Source: Nitrospirota bacterium
GTDB lineage: Bacteria; Nitrospirota; Nitrospiria; Nitrospirales; Nitrospiraceae
Direction of reading: 5' to 3'
DNA length: 64,000 nucleotides
Assembly: GCA_030645475.1 (NCBI GenBank)
Contig: JAUSMA010000009.1
Location: 1 to 64,000, forward strand
Part shown: one piece after another, positions 36,183-44,502 of the stretch
Numbering within the stretch: position 1 is the stretch's first letter
Layout: every line of letters begins with the position of its first letter
Program-made: the position numbers and the translations under genes
The notes under the pieces: model-generated
Seen by the model: only the letters and a program-made list of their open reading frames with translations
What the model was told of the DNA's origin: nothing
Databases searched by the model: none

Positions 36183-37196
36183 ATGTTGAGTTGGTCTCGT
36201 CCCGACCCCCTCACCCGAGATCTCGTGCACTTGATCAATGCCCGGCGCCATGATCATGGCGATACCGATGCGGCGATCGATACATTGCAGGCCTTCTTGG
36301 AGCAGGGACGGGAATACGATCTCCTTACGGTGCTGGCGGCGCTGGATGAGGACATGGCGGAATGGCTCTTCGATCTCCTCGCAGAGGCCTCCTGTTCTGT
36401 GCTCATAGATGGGCCGGCCGATGACAAGCTGTCCTATGCCATCATGGCGGCCTTGGAGCTTCCTCTCCAGGCGAATCTGACCCATCCGCTCAAGCTCAAG
36501 ATCGACCCGGTCGCGACGGCAGATTTGCTGCACCGGCATCTTCGCCTCTCAGCCGGGACCGTGGTGCGAGTCGAGTCTCGCCTCCTGACCGATTCGACGT
36601 TAGAGCCGCTCAGTCTCCAGGGCTTGAACGATCATTTGAGCTCAGTCGCAGATTCGCAGCGGACCACCTCGATTGCGGCCCGGCTCTATCCTCCCGTCGA
36701 GAGTACGGCATTTCTCTTCTTTGAGCTGATCGGCGTTCCGGATTCTGGACTGCCCGATGCACTGGAAGACCGGCATCGCCGGGCGCTCCTTGAAGGTCTC
36801 GTGGAGCAATGTCCCGAGTTGGCGCTCGCTCCCGATATGCTTGAGGCGCCGGTGTACGCCGCCTACGCCATGTTCGATGCGCAAAATGCCGTGCGGCTCC
36901 ATCGGTTGGCGGATGAGACCGCAGCGGTCTGGCGCGATCTGGACCCCCTCGTGCGAGCCCGCACGATCGTGCACCTTCATACGCAATGTGGGAATGGTGT
37001 CTACATGCCGGTCTGGACCGATCTATTTGACCCCGAGCTTCCTGAAGACCATGGTCCTGTTTGGACCTCTCCTGATGTCTGGGTCTTCACGGCCGATTTG
37101 CCGATCGAATGGCCTGGAGAGATGCTCACCAATCGTCTTCTCGCCGAGGGCTGCACCAGGTTCGAGAATCACATCGTTGAGACACCAGAGAACTGA
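36183..37196 (+). CDS. Hypothetical protein, 337 residues
   Basis: An acidic, Leu-rich, mostly helical soluble protein starting MLSWSRPDPLTRDLVHLIN. I selected ATG 36183 because ggagga lies about 11 bases upstream; a GTG at 36162 would add seven residues. Segments such as FLEQGREYDLLTVLAALDEDMAEWLFDLL suggest repeated helical hairpins. It resembles bacterial helical-repeat proteins of unknown role (DUF6178-like), but I am not sure of this. It has no signal peptide and no metal or nucleotide motif. It is flanked by unrelated genes in the same direction, so context says little. Confidence 0.72.
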   Translation: MLSWSRPDPLTRDLVHLINARRHDHGDTDAAIDTLQAFLEQGREYDLLTVLAALDEDMAEWLFDLLAEASCSVLIDGPADDKLSYAIMAALELPLQANLTHPLKLKIDPVATADLLHRHLRLSAGTVVRVESRLLTDSTLEPLSLQGLNDHLSSVADSQRTTSIAARLYPPVESTAFLFFELIGVPDSGLPDALEDRHRRALLEGLVEQCPELALAPDMLEAPVYAAYAMFDAQNAVRLHRLADETAAVWRDLDPLVRARTIVHLHTQCGNGVYMPVWTDLFDPELPEDHGPVWTSPDVWVFTADLPIEWPGEMLTNRLLAEGCTRFENHIVETPEN

Positions 37197-37336
37197 CCGT
37201 CGTTCCCCCGTCTCCTTTTCCCTGTATATTATCCAGCATGACCGCCCTCACGAATCCTCGTCCGTAAAAACAGGACATTTCATCGATTTTTTTCACGGCT
37301 TATCCTATGCTGAGATCGGTCAGATAGGGAGCAATC

Positions 37337-37969
37337 ATGGCACAACAGCAGTCTTCAAGCGGGATCATGGCCGGCGCCATGACATTGCTTGGTCTCGGGC
37401 TCGTCTGGGGGACGGTGGCTGCTAATTTCCCCTCACAGGAAGAGCTGTCTGCGGCTGCAGTACCGGCTGAGACTCGTCCGGCGGCACATCCCTCGTCTCC
37501 AGTGCCTGCGTCGCCTGAGTTAGACCTCAGCATTCCCGGTGCTCCTCCAATGACTTCATCGGTTGTCAGGCCAAGGAGAGAGAAGGAACAGTCATCCGAT
37601 ACACCAGTTGATGTTCCAGCGGTGACGCGGTTTAACCCTCGTGCCGCGCAGGTTGCAAAATTGAGGTGCGAGTCCGAGATCGAAGAGTTGTGTCCGGATT
37701 CTCCAGACGGTGCTGCCCGTACGCGTTGTCTTGAGCAGCGGGCCAGAAAACTATCTCCGCTTTGCCAAAGCCAGGTGCGCGAGCGGTTTGTGAAGTGGAA
37801 GGAAGATCGAGGCCGGATGATGGCCGCCTGCGATGAGGATGTAAAAAAGTTTTGTCCCGACGTCGTACCCGGAGGCGGGCAGATTCTCCAATGTCTCCAA
37901 TCGAATGCCCCTGACGTGTCGGACCGATGTTACGAGACCCTTCCGAAGGGCGCGCTCTACGTTCAATAG
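37337..37969 (+). CDS. Secreted or membrane-anchored cysteine-rich repeat protein
   Basis: A 210-residue protein with an N-terminal membrane segment or signal (IMAGAMTLLGLGLVWGTVAA, residues 10-29), a Pro/Ser/Ala-rich linker (about 35-105) and two copies of a Cys-rich repeat: LRCESEIEELCPDSPDGAARTRC and MAACDEDVKKFCPDVVPGG..LQC. The spacing C-x(8-9)-C followed by C-L matches the GLG1/FGFR cysteine-rich repeat family found in some bacteria. The domain should lie outside the inner membrane, where the Cys would be oxidised. The role is unknown. The gene is convergent with the FHA gene. Confidence 0.78.
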   Translation: MAQQQSSSGIMAGAMTLLGLGLVWGTVAANFPSQEELSAAAVPAETRPAAHPSSPVPASPELDLSIPGAPPMTSSVVRPRREKEQSSDTPVDVPAVTRFNPRAAQVAKLRCESEIEELCPDSPDGAARTRCLEQRARKLSPLCQSQVRERFVKWKEDRGRMMAACDEDVKKFCPDVVPGGGQILQCLQSNAPDVSDRCYETLPKGALYVQ

Positions 37970-37980
37970 CCGTATGCGTC

Positions 37981-38700
37981 TTAGCGAGCGGCCGGTTTGG
38001 ATTCTGAGAGCAGGTAGAACGTCAGCTGTACACCCGCCACGTCGATCTGGTCTCCATTCTTCAGGACCTGTTGTCCCACGACATTCGTGCCGTTGACGAG
38101 CAGCGACTTTGTGCCTTGAGAAGGGCTAATGGCGTAGCTTGGGCCTCGTTGGGCGATTCGTGCTGCGGACTTTGGGGCAAACCAGCCGGTCAGCCGAATG
38201 GCTGCTCCTTCTTGTGATCCGATGAGAGTGACCTGTTTGCCGAGGGGGTATTCCAACCGATCGGTCTTCCCGGCCACAACCAGGATCTTAGCGCTGAGGG
38301 CCGGTTCTTTGGCGGTACGGTTCGATCCTGTGAGTGCGATGGTTCGATCCAAATCGGCTGCTGATGGGGGAGTCTCAGTCGTGCAGGCTGTCGCCTGCTC
38401 TTGGAAGACGAGCCGGTGTTGACCGATGGTAATCACGTCCGCGTCATGGAGTTGGTGGCGCGTGATCGATTTTCCATTGATGGTCGTGCCGTTGGTGCTC
38501 TGTAAGTCTTCGAGGAAAAAGACAGCCTGAATCTTGACGATCCGTGCATGGTGTCCCGAGACGGCTGGGTCATCGATGGCGAGGGTGTTGTCGGCCTTCC
38601 GGCCGATCGTCACGGTCTCATGGGTGAGCTCGATCTGCTGTGAGCCCTTCCCGTGAAGTTTGACAAGTAATGTGGCTGGTTGTGTCAGTGCTTCCGGCAT
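37981..38700 (-). CDS. Protein with two FHA domains
   Basis: A 239-residue cytosolic protein. FHA domain 1 (about 27-100) has the phosphothreonine-binding signature GRKADNTL, SGHHARI and STNGTTING. FHA domain 2 (about 140-235) is degenerate (LIGSQEGAAIRLTG, SLLVNGTNV) and may not bind phosphopeptide. ATG 38700 has gggagg 10 bases upstream. It is the last gene of a kinase-phosphatase-FHA operon: the kinase would create phosphothreonine, this protein would read it, and the PP2C enzyme would erase it (inference from gene order). Confidence 0.88.
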   Translation of the reverse strand: MPEALTQPATLLVKLHGKGSQQIELTHETVTIGRKADNTLAIDDPAVSGHHARIVKIQAVFFLEDLQSTNGTTINGKSITRHQLHDADVITIGQHRLVFQEQATACTTETPPSAADLDRTIALTGSNRTAKEPALSAKILVVAGKTDRLEYPLGKQVTLIGSQEGAAIRLTGWFAPKSAARIAQRGPSYAISPSQGTKSLLVNGTNVVGQQVLKNGDQIDVAGVQLTFYLLSESKPAAR

Positions 38701-38734
38701 GATGTGGCCTCCCGTGCAAGATTCCTCTGATGGG

Positions 38735-39535
38735 TTACGCGACAAACCGTTGTTTGAGCCGCTCCCATAGTCCGGTATGGAGTGCATTCCGCAGGGCCAC
38801 GACGACCACGGTCGTGTTGTCGTCGCCCCCGGCTTCATTCGCCATGGTGATGAGGCGATCGGACAGAGTAGGGATGTCGTCTGAGCCGCTCAGGACTTGA
38901 AGTATTTCGCTCGGGCGGACCCCACGGGTGAGTCCGTCCGAACAGAGCAGCAGCACGTCCCCACTTTTCACCGGTACCTCCGTCAGTTCAACCTCGACGT
39001 GGCTGTCGACACCGAGGGCTCTTGTCACAATATTTCTACGGGGAGATCGTTCCGCCTCTTCCTCTGTCATGACTCCCTTGAGCATTTGTTCAGCGACCCA
39101 GGAATGGTCTGTGGTGAGGGCATGGATGGCCGCGTTTCGGATGAGATAGAGACGGCTGTCACCGACATGGGCGATGGCGAGCATCTCCTCTGAAAGTCGT
39201 GCTGCGACCACGGTGGTGCCCATGCCTTCATAGTCAGGTCTGCGCCATGATTCGCGATGGATGACCTCGTTGGCCGCTCGAATCGCGCTGGCGAGACGAT
39301 TAGCCGATTCAGACATCGTGGGATCGCCAGGGCCGATCAGCGGAAGGTCTGGGTTGTTGGCTGCTTCGGCCAGATGTGCGTGAATCGCCTCGACGGCGAG
39401 TGCACTGGCAATTTCGCCGGCATTGCTGCCGCCCATGCCGTCGCAGACGACATAGAGTCCGAGCTCAGGGTCGACCACAAAACAGTCTTCGTTGTGGGGG
39501 CGCTTGAGGCCGGTATCGGACTTGGCGCTATGCAC
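38735..39535 (-). CDS. PP2C-type serine/threonine protein phosphatase
   Basis: A 266-residue metal-dependent phosphatase of the PrpC/Stp group. Motifs from the N-terminus: SDTGLKRPHNED (6-17), VCDGMGG (30-36, metal Asp32), a central HVGDSRLYLIR, SWVAEQML, LLCSDGLTRGV and the C-terminal GGDDNTTVVVV. All metal-binding Asp residues are kept. The GTG start has no well-placed ribosome binding site; gggagg lies 6 bases before a CTG at 39550 that would add LSFER. It follows the kinase gene by 27 bases and precedes the FHA gene by 34. Confidence 0.93.
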   Translation of the reverse strand: MHSAKSDTGLKRPHNEDCFVVDPELGLYVVCDGMGGSNAGEIASALAVEAIHAHLAEAANNPDLPLIGPGDPTMSESANRLASAIRAANEVIHRESWRRPDYEGMGTTVVAARLSEEMLAIAHVGDSRLYLIRNAAIHALTTDHSWVAEQMLKGVMTEEEAERSPRRNIVTRALGVDSHVEVELTEVPVKSGDVLLLCSDGLTRGVRPSEILQVLSGSDDIPTLSDRLITMANEAGGDDNTTVVVVALRNALHTGLWERLKQRFVA

Positions 39536-39562
39536 TCGTTCGAAGGACAGACGACACCTCCC

Positions 39563-40969
39563 TTAGGCTGCGAGACTCTGCAGGCAAGCACGGAGTTCGC
39601 GCGCGAATTCGTCCGCACGCCGATACCGGTGAGGCAACTCTTTCTGCAACGCCCGATCCACGATCTCCTGCACCATCGGGGGAAGATCCGGCCGCAAGGT
39701 GTGAATGGCAGGATGCGGATGATGGGCGATGCTGAACAGCAGTGCCGACAAATTATCGGCGGTGAACGGCGGCTGTCCCGTGAGAAGTTCGAACAACACG
39801 ACGCCGAGCGAGAAAATGTCCGATCGGCCGTCCACTTTTTTCCCTGAGATTTGTTCCGGGGACATGTACGTCGGTGTGCCCATCACCATATTCGTCTGTG
39901 TTTTGCTGCTCGAGGCGATTTTTGCAATACCGAAATCCATGACTTTCACGATGCGATCTTTTGTGAGCATGATGTTGGCCGGCTTGATGTCGCGATGGAC
40001 GACTCCTTGCTGATGGGCATAGTCCAGCGCGTCCGCGGCGGTGGCCACAATCAGAAGGACCTCGTTGAGCGGCATCAAGTTGGGTTGCCTTGCCCATTGT
40101 TTCAGTGGGGTTCCCTCGATGAGTTCCATTGCGATATACCCCAAGTCGTTTTCCTCTCCTGCGTCATAGATCGTCACGATGTTGGGGTGAGAAAGGCGCC
40201 CGGTGGATTCTGCTTCGCGAAAAAACCGCGCCTTGATGTCTTGTAGCTTGTCGTCGTTGTCGATCTGGTCGAGCCGCATGGTTTTGATAGCCACGAACCG
40301 TTGGATCGTGGGATCTTTCCCCAGGTAGACCAGTCCCATCGCTCCACGCCCCAGTTCTTTCAAGACTCTATAACGCCCGAGCATGCCAGGGGTGGAGGGG
40401 TTGGAGGTTATGATCGTTGACGTGGCGGAGTGACTCTTCGATTCCGACGAATCCTCTGCTGCCTCTTGTTCTTCTTCCTCGTCTTCGGCAAGCGCCTGTG
40501 CCCCTTGGCGTCTGGTCTGGAGAGGGGGATCGAAGGCTCTGCGTAACGAAGGATGGTTCATGAACCATGCCGTCGTGAGCCAGAGCCCGGAGCCGACAAG
40601 TCCGATGGCATAGCCCGAGGCGAATCGAGCTGAGCCGATCTGCTCAACGAGTGGCAGTCCGACCGTTCTCAAGGCTTTATTGGCGAAGAGGATGACGATC
40701 AGGGTCGTGAGCGGAAGGACGAGGCTGCGGAGAAAGCTTGAGCCCCGGCCATTGTCTGGGAGCTGCTGTGACGCCGCAAGGGCAAGGAGCCAGAGGATGG
40801 TCAGCGCGAGGAGGTCAGCACCCAATCGAATGACGTGAGGACCACTGAGTGCCAGGTACGGAACCGTGGCGGATTGGGCCACGGCCATGCTGCTCAGCAA
40901 GGGACCGGCCAGGAGCACGGCCAAGATGGCAAAGGTATAGGGAGCGATCCAAGTCCAGGATTTCGACAT
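39563..40969 (-). CDS. Serine/threonine protein kinase with N-terminal membrane domain
   Basis: A 468-residue Hanks-type kinase. The N-terminal 140 residues hold about four membrane segments. An acidic linker (EDEEEEQEAAEDSSES) leads to the kinase domain at 199-465: P-loop GRGAMG (207-212), Lys229 in VAIKT, catalytic HRDIKPANIM, DFGIAK and the APE-like MSPEQ. Most bacterial kinases have the catalytic domain first and one membrane segment after it; here the order is reversed. ATG 40969 is chosen over the TTG frame opening at 41002. Substrates are unknown; the FHA protein is a likely one. Confidence 0.94.
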   Translation of the reverse strand: MSKSWTWIAPYTFAILAVLLAGPLLSSMAVAQSATVPYLALSGPHVIRLGADLLALTILWLLALAASQQLPDNGRGSSFLRSLVLPLTTLIVILFANKALRTVGLPLVEQIGSARFASGYAIGLVGSGLWLTTAWFMNHPSLRRAFDPPLQTRRQGAQALAEDEEEEQEAAEDSSESKSHSATSTIITSNPSTPGMLGRYRVLKELGRGAMGLVYLGKDPTIQRFVAIKTMRLDQIDNDDKLQDIKARFFREAESTGRLSHPNIVTIYDAGEENDLGYIAMELIEGTPLKQWARQPNLMPLNEVLLIVATAADALDYAHQQGVVHRDIKPANIMLTKDRIVKVMDFGIAKIASSSKTQTNMVMGTPTYMSPEQISGKKVDGRSDIFSLGVVLFELLTGQPPFTADNLSALLFSIAHHPHPAIHTLRPDLPPMVQEIVDRALQKELPHRYRRADEFARELRACLQSLAA

Positions 40970-41114
40970 AGGAATTTGTGAGACTGCCTGTGAACGTCTC
41001 AAAGTGTAACGGATGGGATGGGAGAGTCAACGAATTGGGGTAAATGCGCGGTCGGTGAGCTCGATGCTCGTGAAGCGTATCTCGCAAGCCAGAAAGCATG
41101 ATTGTCTGCGAACG

Positions 41115-41148
41115 ACGAGATACGAGATACGAGATACGAGTTACGAGT
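41115..41148. repeat. Seven-base tandem repeat over a stop codon
   Basis: Three perfect copies of acgagat, then acgagtt and acgagt. The stop codon of the PHP gene (41141-41143) lies inside. This looks like slippage-prone satellite DNA. The copy number is too low and units too short for CRISPR. Confidence 0.75.
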
Positions 41149-41998
41149 GAGGAGCAGAGAGGGCAGCTTTTTTGAGTGGATCGAGCAACTTTTCGGATAC
41201 TTTCAAGCCGCCCTTTCCGGTGCCGACCTCGATATCCGGTTTAGTGATGCCGTGGAAATCGCTTCCACCGGTGATCAGCAAGTCCAGCCGTTTGGCCAAG
41301 TCGTGGTATTCCCTCGTCTGTCGCTTCGTGTGGCTACTATAGTGGACTTCAATGCCGCCGAGGCCTTCGGCTTTCAAGGCGATCAGGAGTGCGTTCAGAC
41401 TTTCTCCCGACACCTTGGCCCAGGTGGGGTGGGCCAGCACGGCGACGCCGCCGGCCGCTCTGATCCAGGCGATGGCATCCGCCGGCGACGGCAGCTCACG
41501 CGCCACATAGGCCGGGCGCCCCTCTGCCAGGTAGCGATCAAAGGCCTCTTTCGCCGACGTGACGTAGTGTTTGTCCATCAAGAGCCGCGCGATATGGGGG
41601 CGGCCGACCGCATCCGTGCCGGCCAGCGCTCGCACCTCTTCATAGGTCACATCCAGCCCCAAGGCACGCAGCCGTTCGATGATCTGCGGGTTGCGGCTAT
41701 GCCGGCTCTCGCGCAAGAAGGCCAAGCGTCGATTCAGTTCAGGGTCTTGCCACTGGAGGCAGTAGCCCAGGATATGCAGCTCACTGTTGCCCACACGGGA
41801 ACTGATTTCTACGCCGGGGATGATCTCAATGCCCAGCTCAGCCCCGGCAGCGATGGCCTCGGGTATGCCGGTCACAATGTCGTGGTCCGTAATGGCTAGC
41901 GCAGTCACGCCTGCCTTGTGGGCGAGCCGGAGCACCTCAGTTGGCGAGAGGCTGCCATCGGAATGGGTCGTATGGAGATGGAGATCGATGCGGCTCAT
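41141..41998 (-). CDS. PHP-domain phosphoesterase (YciV / RNase AM-like)
   Basis: A 285-residue PHP domain protein. The metal motifs are DLHLHTTHSDGS (His7, His9, Asp14), ITDHD, PGVEIS (Glu), VLAHPTW and SDFHG near the C-terminus. This set and length fit the YciV/TrpH family, whose members hydrolyse 3',5'-nucleoside bisphosphate or trim RNA 5' ends. Its ATG overlaps the stop of the upstream FolB-methyltransferase gene by four bases, so translation is coupled. The last codons run into a 7-base tandem repeat. Confidence 0.9.
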   Translation of the reverse strand: MSRIDLHLHTTHSDGSLSPTEVLRLAHKAGVTALAITDHDIVTGIPEAIAAGAELGIEIIPGVEISSRVGNSELHILGYCLQWQDPELNRRLAFLRESRHSRNPQIIERLRALGLDVTYEEVRALAGTDAVGRPHIARLLMDKHYVTSAKEAFDRYLAEGRPAYVARELPSPADAIAWIRAAGGVAVLAHPTWAKVSGESLNALLIALKAEGLGGIEVHYSSHTKRQTREYHDLAKRLDLLITGGSDFHGITKPDIEVGTGKGGLKVSEKLLDPLKKAALSAPHS

Positions 41999-42951
41999 GT
42001 CGACTCGTGCGGCAGGCTGCTGGGTCCTGTCTGTTGGGCGACGAGCTGCGCGGTATAGACCGCATCCGGTCCAGGGCCGCCGTCATGTTCGCCTTCGTCG
42101 TACGATAAGAGGCGGAGATTGGACGTGAGCCGGAGCAATTCGTTATGGGCCAGGCAAAATTCCCAGCGGCGCGGATGGCGATGGCGCAAATAGTTGTCGA
42201 TGGTGAAGGTTTCGTAGATCAAGACCCCGCTGGGTTTCAGCGATTCGAGGAGCGCGGGAAACAACGCGCGATGGAGATAGAAGAAGACGAGGATGACGTC
42301 GTAGGTCTGTGCCGGAAACTCGGGACGTTCATCCGTCGTTCGCTCAAGGTCCACCGTTCGGACTGTAAGGTTCGTGAGGCCCCGCTGTTTGGCCGTGGCT
42401 GCGAGCTGGGCCATGGCCTGCTCATCGCGGTCCATCGCATCGACCTGAAAACCCTGTGAGGCGAGAAAGAGCGAGTGGCGTCCGGACCCGGCCGCGACGT
42501 CGAGCGCCTTACCCTTCGGTAAGCGGTGGAGTTGCTGTGCAAGAAACCGGGCCGGAGTGGGTCCCACATCCTGAATCCGATGAGCCTGGCGAGATCGTTC
42601 GAGTCGCACACCGACCGAACCGGTGACATGCTCCAGCGGAGGGGCCAGTTTTCTCACCCAGATCTTCGCCCGTTCGACGGGAAACTCGGCAAAGAGCATG
42701 GTGAGGAGCCGTTCCGAAAACGTTTCCAGCAGGGCGCAGTCCTGCGTCGCGGCGATTTCAACGATCCGATCAGCCACCTCCGCATAGTCGACCGCTTGGC
42801 GGATATCATCTGACGCCGCAGCCGACTCAGTCCGGCATTCCAGTTCCAGGTCCACAGCCAAGGGCTGAGGCCGTCGGCGCTCCTCCGGCGTCACGCCGCA
42901 GCGCCCCTGAAACTCCAATCGTTCGATAATGATTTTTCCTGCCATGGTCAC
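41995..42951 (-). CDS. Fusion of dihydroneopterin aldolase (FolB) and a SAM-methyltransferase
   Basis: 318 residues with two domains. Residues 6-118 are FolB: IIIERLEFQGRCGVTPEERRR, VDYAEV (Tyr56), LLETFSERL and IWVRKLAPPLEHVTGSVGV (Lys101); active-site Glu, Tyr and Lys are kept. Residues about 130-310 are a TehB-like class I methyltransferase: motif I DVAAGSGRHS (151-160), VDAMDRDE, VDLERTTDE and VILVFFYLHRALFP. FolB converts dihydroneopterin on the way to folate; the methyltransferase substrate is unknown. The start is GTG 42951 or ATG 42945; it overlaps the upstream gene by 4 bases and the PHP gene by 4 bases. Confidence 0.87.
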   Translation of the reverse strand: MTMAGKIIIERLEFQGRCGVTPEERRRPQPLAVDLELECRTESAAASDDIRQAVDYAEVADRIVEIAATQDCALLETFSERLLTMLFAEFPVERAKIWVRKLAPPLEHVTGSVGVRLERSRQAHRIQDVGPTPARFLAQQLHRLPKGKALDVAAGSGRHSLFLASQGFQVDAMDRDEQAMAQLAATAKQRGLTNLTVRTVDLERTTDERPEFPAQTYDVILVFFYLHRALFPALLESLKPSGVLIYETFTIDNYLRHRHPRRWEFCLAHNELLRLTSNLRLLSYDEGEHDGGPGPDAVYTAQLVAQQTGPSSLPHEST

Positions 42952-43244
42952 ACGACGGCAATCGTGCCTTCAATGCTGAACCCTGTTTTCGAGACCGTGA
43001 CCGGTGAGGCGCCGGCTTCCTTCAGTTTCTCTCCCAGGCCGGATGAGGCGAGCGACTGCTGCAGGCCTTCGGCTGTTTGCCCGAGGAGAAAGTCGAGCCC
43101 GAGGACCGCGTAGTGGAGCGGGTGGCCATGCGGCCCATCGACTCGGAAGACCTGTGCGCGACTGGTACCTTCCTCGAAATCGGTGATGTGATGTTTGGGA
43201 AACTGCCCGCGCAGGTAGAGGCGAATCACATCAAATTTAGCCAT
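42948..43244 (-). CDS. Hypothetical protein upstream of folB fusion
   Basis: A 98-residue protein starting MAKFDVIRLYLRGQFPKHHI. It has a strand-rich first half (SRAQVFRVDGPHGHPLHYAVLGLDFLLG), a helix (EGLQQSLASSGLGEKLKEAG) and a final strand pair (SPVTVSKTGFSIEGTIAVV). Such an alpha/beta layout could be a small ligand-binding fold, but I recognise no family. It is the first gene of a tightly overlapping set (hypothetical, FolB-methyltransferase, PHP), so a link to that unit is likely. The frame opens earlier at 43280 without a better signal. Confidence 0.68.
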   Translation of the reverse strand: MAKFDVIRLYLRGQFPKHHITDFEEGTSRAQVFRVDGPHGHPLHYAVLGLDFLLGQTAEGLQQSLASSGLGEKLKEAGASPVTVSKTGFSIEGTIAVV

Positions 43245-43305
43245 ATTGCTCACGAGAGTTCCTTCTGTCGTTCGCCGCACATCTTATTCAGTGCGCCATT
43301 CGTGG

Positions 43306-43493
43306 GATGCTGAAAACGATCCCCAACTTCGTTCTCGGATCGAAATAATCCTCAACGGGGACCCGGCCGCCTCACCACTCGGCGGCGCGCACAAACGTGG
43401 TGCTCCTTATTCGTCGCACCGTGCGCCCCAGTGGGTACGCCTCCGGTACTTTCGTCGGCTGCGGCCTTGCTGGACGGCCTTTTTGAGGATCCT
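43306..43493. repeat. Dispersed palindromic intergenic repeat, copy 3
   Basis: It shares gggatgctgaaaacg, cgttctcggatcgaaat, tcctcaacg, gggtacgcctccg and gcggccttgctggacggcc with copy 1 and inverted copy 2. Its centre is longer by about 70 bases and carries its own hairpin (gcgcac ... gtgcgc around 43387-43428). The remaining gap 43494-43726 shows no gene. Confidence 0.75.
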
Positions 43494-43726
43494 TCCAGCG
43501 CGAGTTTCCCGTTCAACGCCCAGGATGAGGATCAGGTTGCGCATTATACGCTTGCGATCTCCTTAAAGTCAGGAGGGCAAACGAGATTCTGGAGCCCTAA
43601 AAGACCCTCGTTCGTTAAGCGTGAAGCGTATTTCGTTTCAGATCAGACTCATCGAAAGGACCAACGCCGAGAGGAGGAGCGCGCGGGGAAATGTTGGATT
43701 ACAAGACCCGACCCCAATTTTTCTTG

Positions 43727-44395
43727 TTAGCTGTTTTGCGACTTCTTGCATGTGTGCAGAAGATCCAATAGATAATCGAGATCGTTGATATTCTCCGGTT
43801 CCAGGACGAAAAGCTGTCCATCATATGCAACGGAGTATCGGTTAATGACTTCGGATATAACCGCGATCACCTTTCCAAGATCATCCCATGTGGGAGCCTC
43901 TTTCGCCATGCGCTCTCGGTCGAAAAAATACTCCTTGTCGAAATGTGCATAAAATTTGTCCCGTAGAGTCGTGAAGCTTTGAAGGCAGCCAAGGCTTTGG
44001 ATATATTTTCGGTCTCTGTTAATCGTTTCGAGAGTAATAGGATCCCGGTTGAGCATCCGATGGCCGTCTGGATAGTTTTTGCGATGCTTGAGCTGTTCTA
44101 TTGCGAGGATATTCCTATTATGCTCGATAAACATGAGGAAATTGAAAATACCACGTTCCCCTCTCTCATCGAACAGTTTATCCGCCCAAAGGATAATAGC
44201 TGAACGCAAAGCGTCAGTCGCCACCTGGAAGAAAGCTGGCGCAATGTTCATCTCCTCAAGTCGATCAACTCTGCGCTCATAGAGCCTGCGAAACAGGTTG
44301 ACGAAGCTTGCCAAGCAACTGGCTTCGTACACCAAGTAGCGGCGATATTCCTCGAATTTCTTTTCCGTCTCAGGGTTGGGTGGAGAAATAGACAT
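43727..44395 (-). CDS. AbiU2-like HEPN-domain protein
   Basis: A 222-residue, mostly helical protein. It has the charged R-x(5)-H motif RDKFYAH (residues 145-151), the hallmark of HEPN ribonuclease domains, and a layout like AbiU2 (long helix YRRYLVYEASCLASFVNLFRR, then ALRSAIILWADKLFD). AbiU2-type HEPN proteins are linked with phage abortive infection or toxin roles. Base composition is less GC-rich than the neighbours, which hints at transfer. ATG 44395 is chosen; the frame opens at 44428. No obvious antitoxin is adjacent, though the gene at 44503 lies just upstream on the same strand. Confidence 0.65.
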   Translation of the reverse strand: MSISPPNPETEKKFEEYRRYLVYEASCLASFVNLFRRLYERRVDRLEEMNIAPAFFQVATDALRSAIILWADKLFDERGERGIFNFLMFIEHNRNILAIEQLKHRKNYPDGHRMLNRDPITLETINRDRKYIQSLGCLQSFTTLRDKFYAHFDKEYFFDRERMAKEAPTWDDLGKVIAVISEVINRYSVAYDGQLFVLEPENINDLDYLLDLLHTCKKSQNS

Positions 44396-44502
44396 CCGAT
44401 CACTTGATTGATAGCGATGCGTTTGCAAGTCACACTAGAAGTAGAGTGGGGGGCATTGCGGCGGACTCACTGTTTGTCCGATGAAGTCTTAAGCCATAGA
44501 TT

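Noticed and set aside
35817..36539. 240-residue minus-strand frame
   Set aside because: Antisense to yjbQ and the following gene; no ribosome binding site and no domain.
39257..39847. 196-residue plus-strand frame
   Set aside because: It spans the kinase-phosphatase junction in antisense; both minus-strand genes have full catalytic motifs.
41115..41148. Possible CRISPR-like array
   Set aside because: Units are only 7 bases, contiguous and without spacers; it is a simple tandem repeat.
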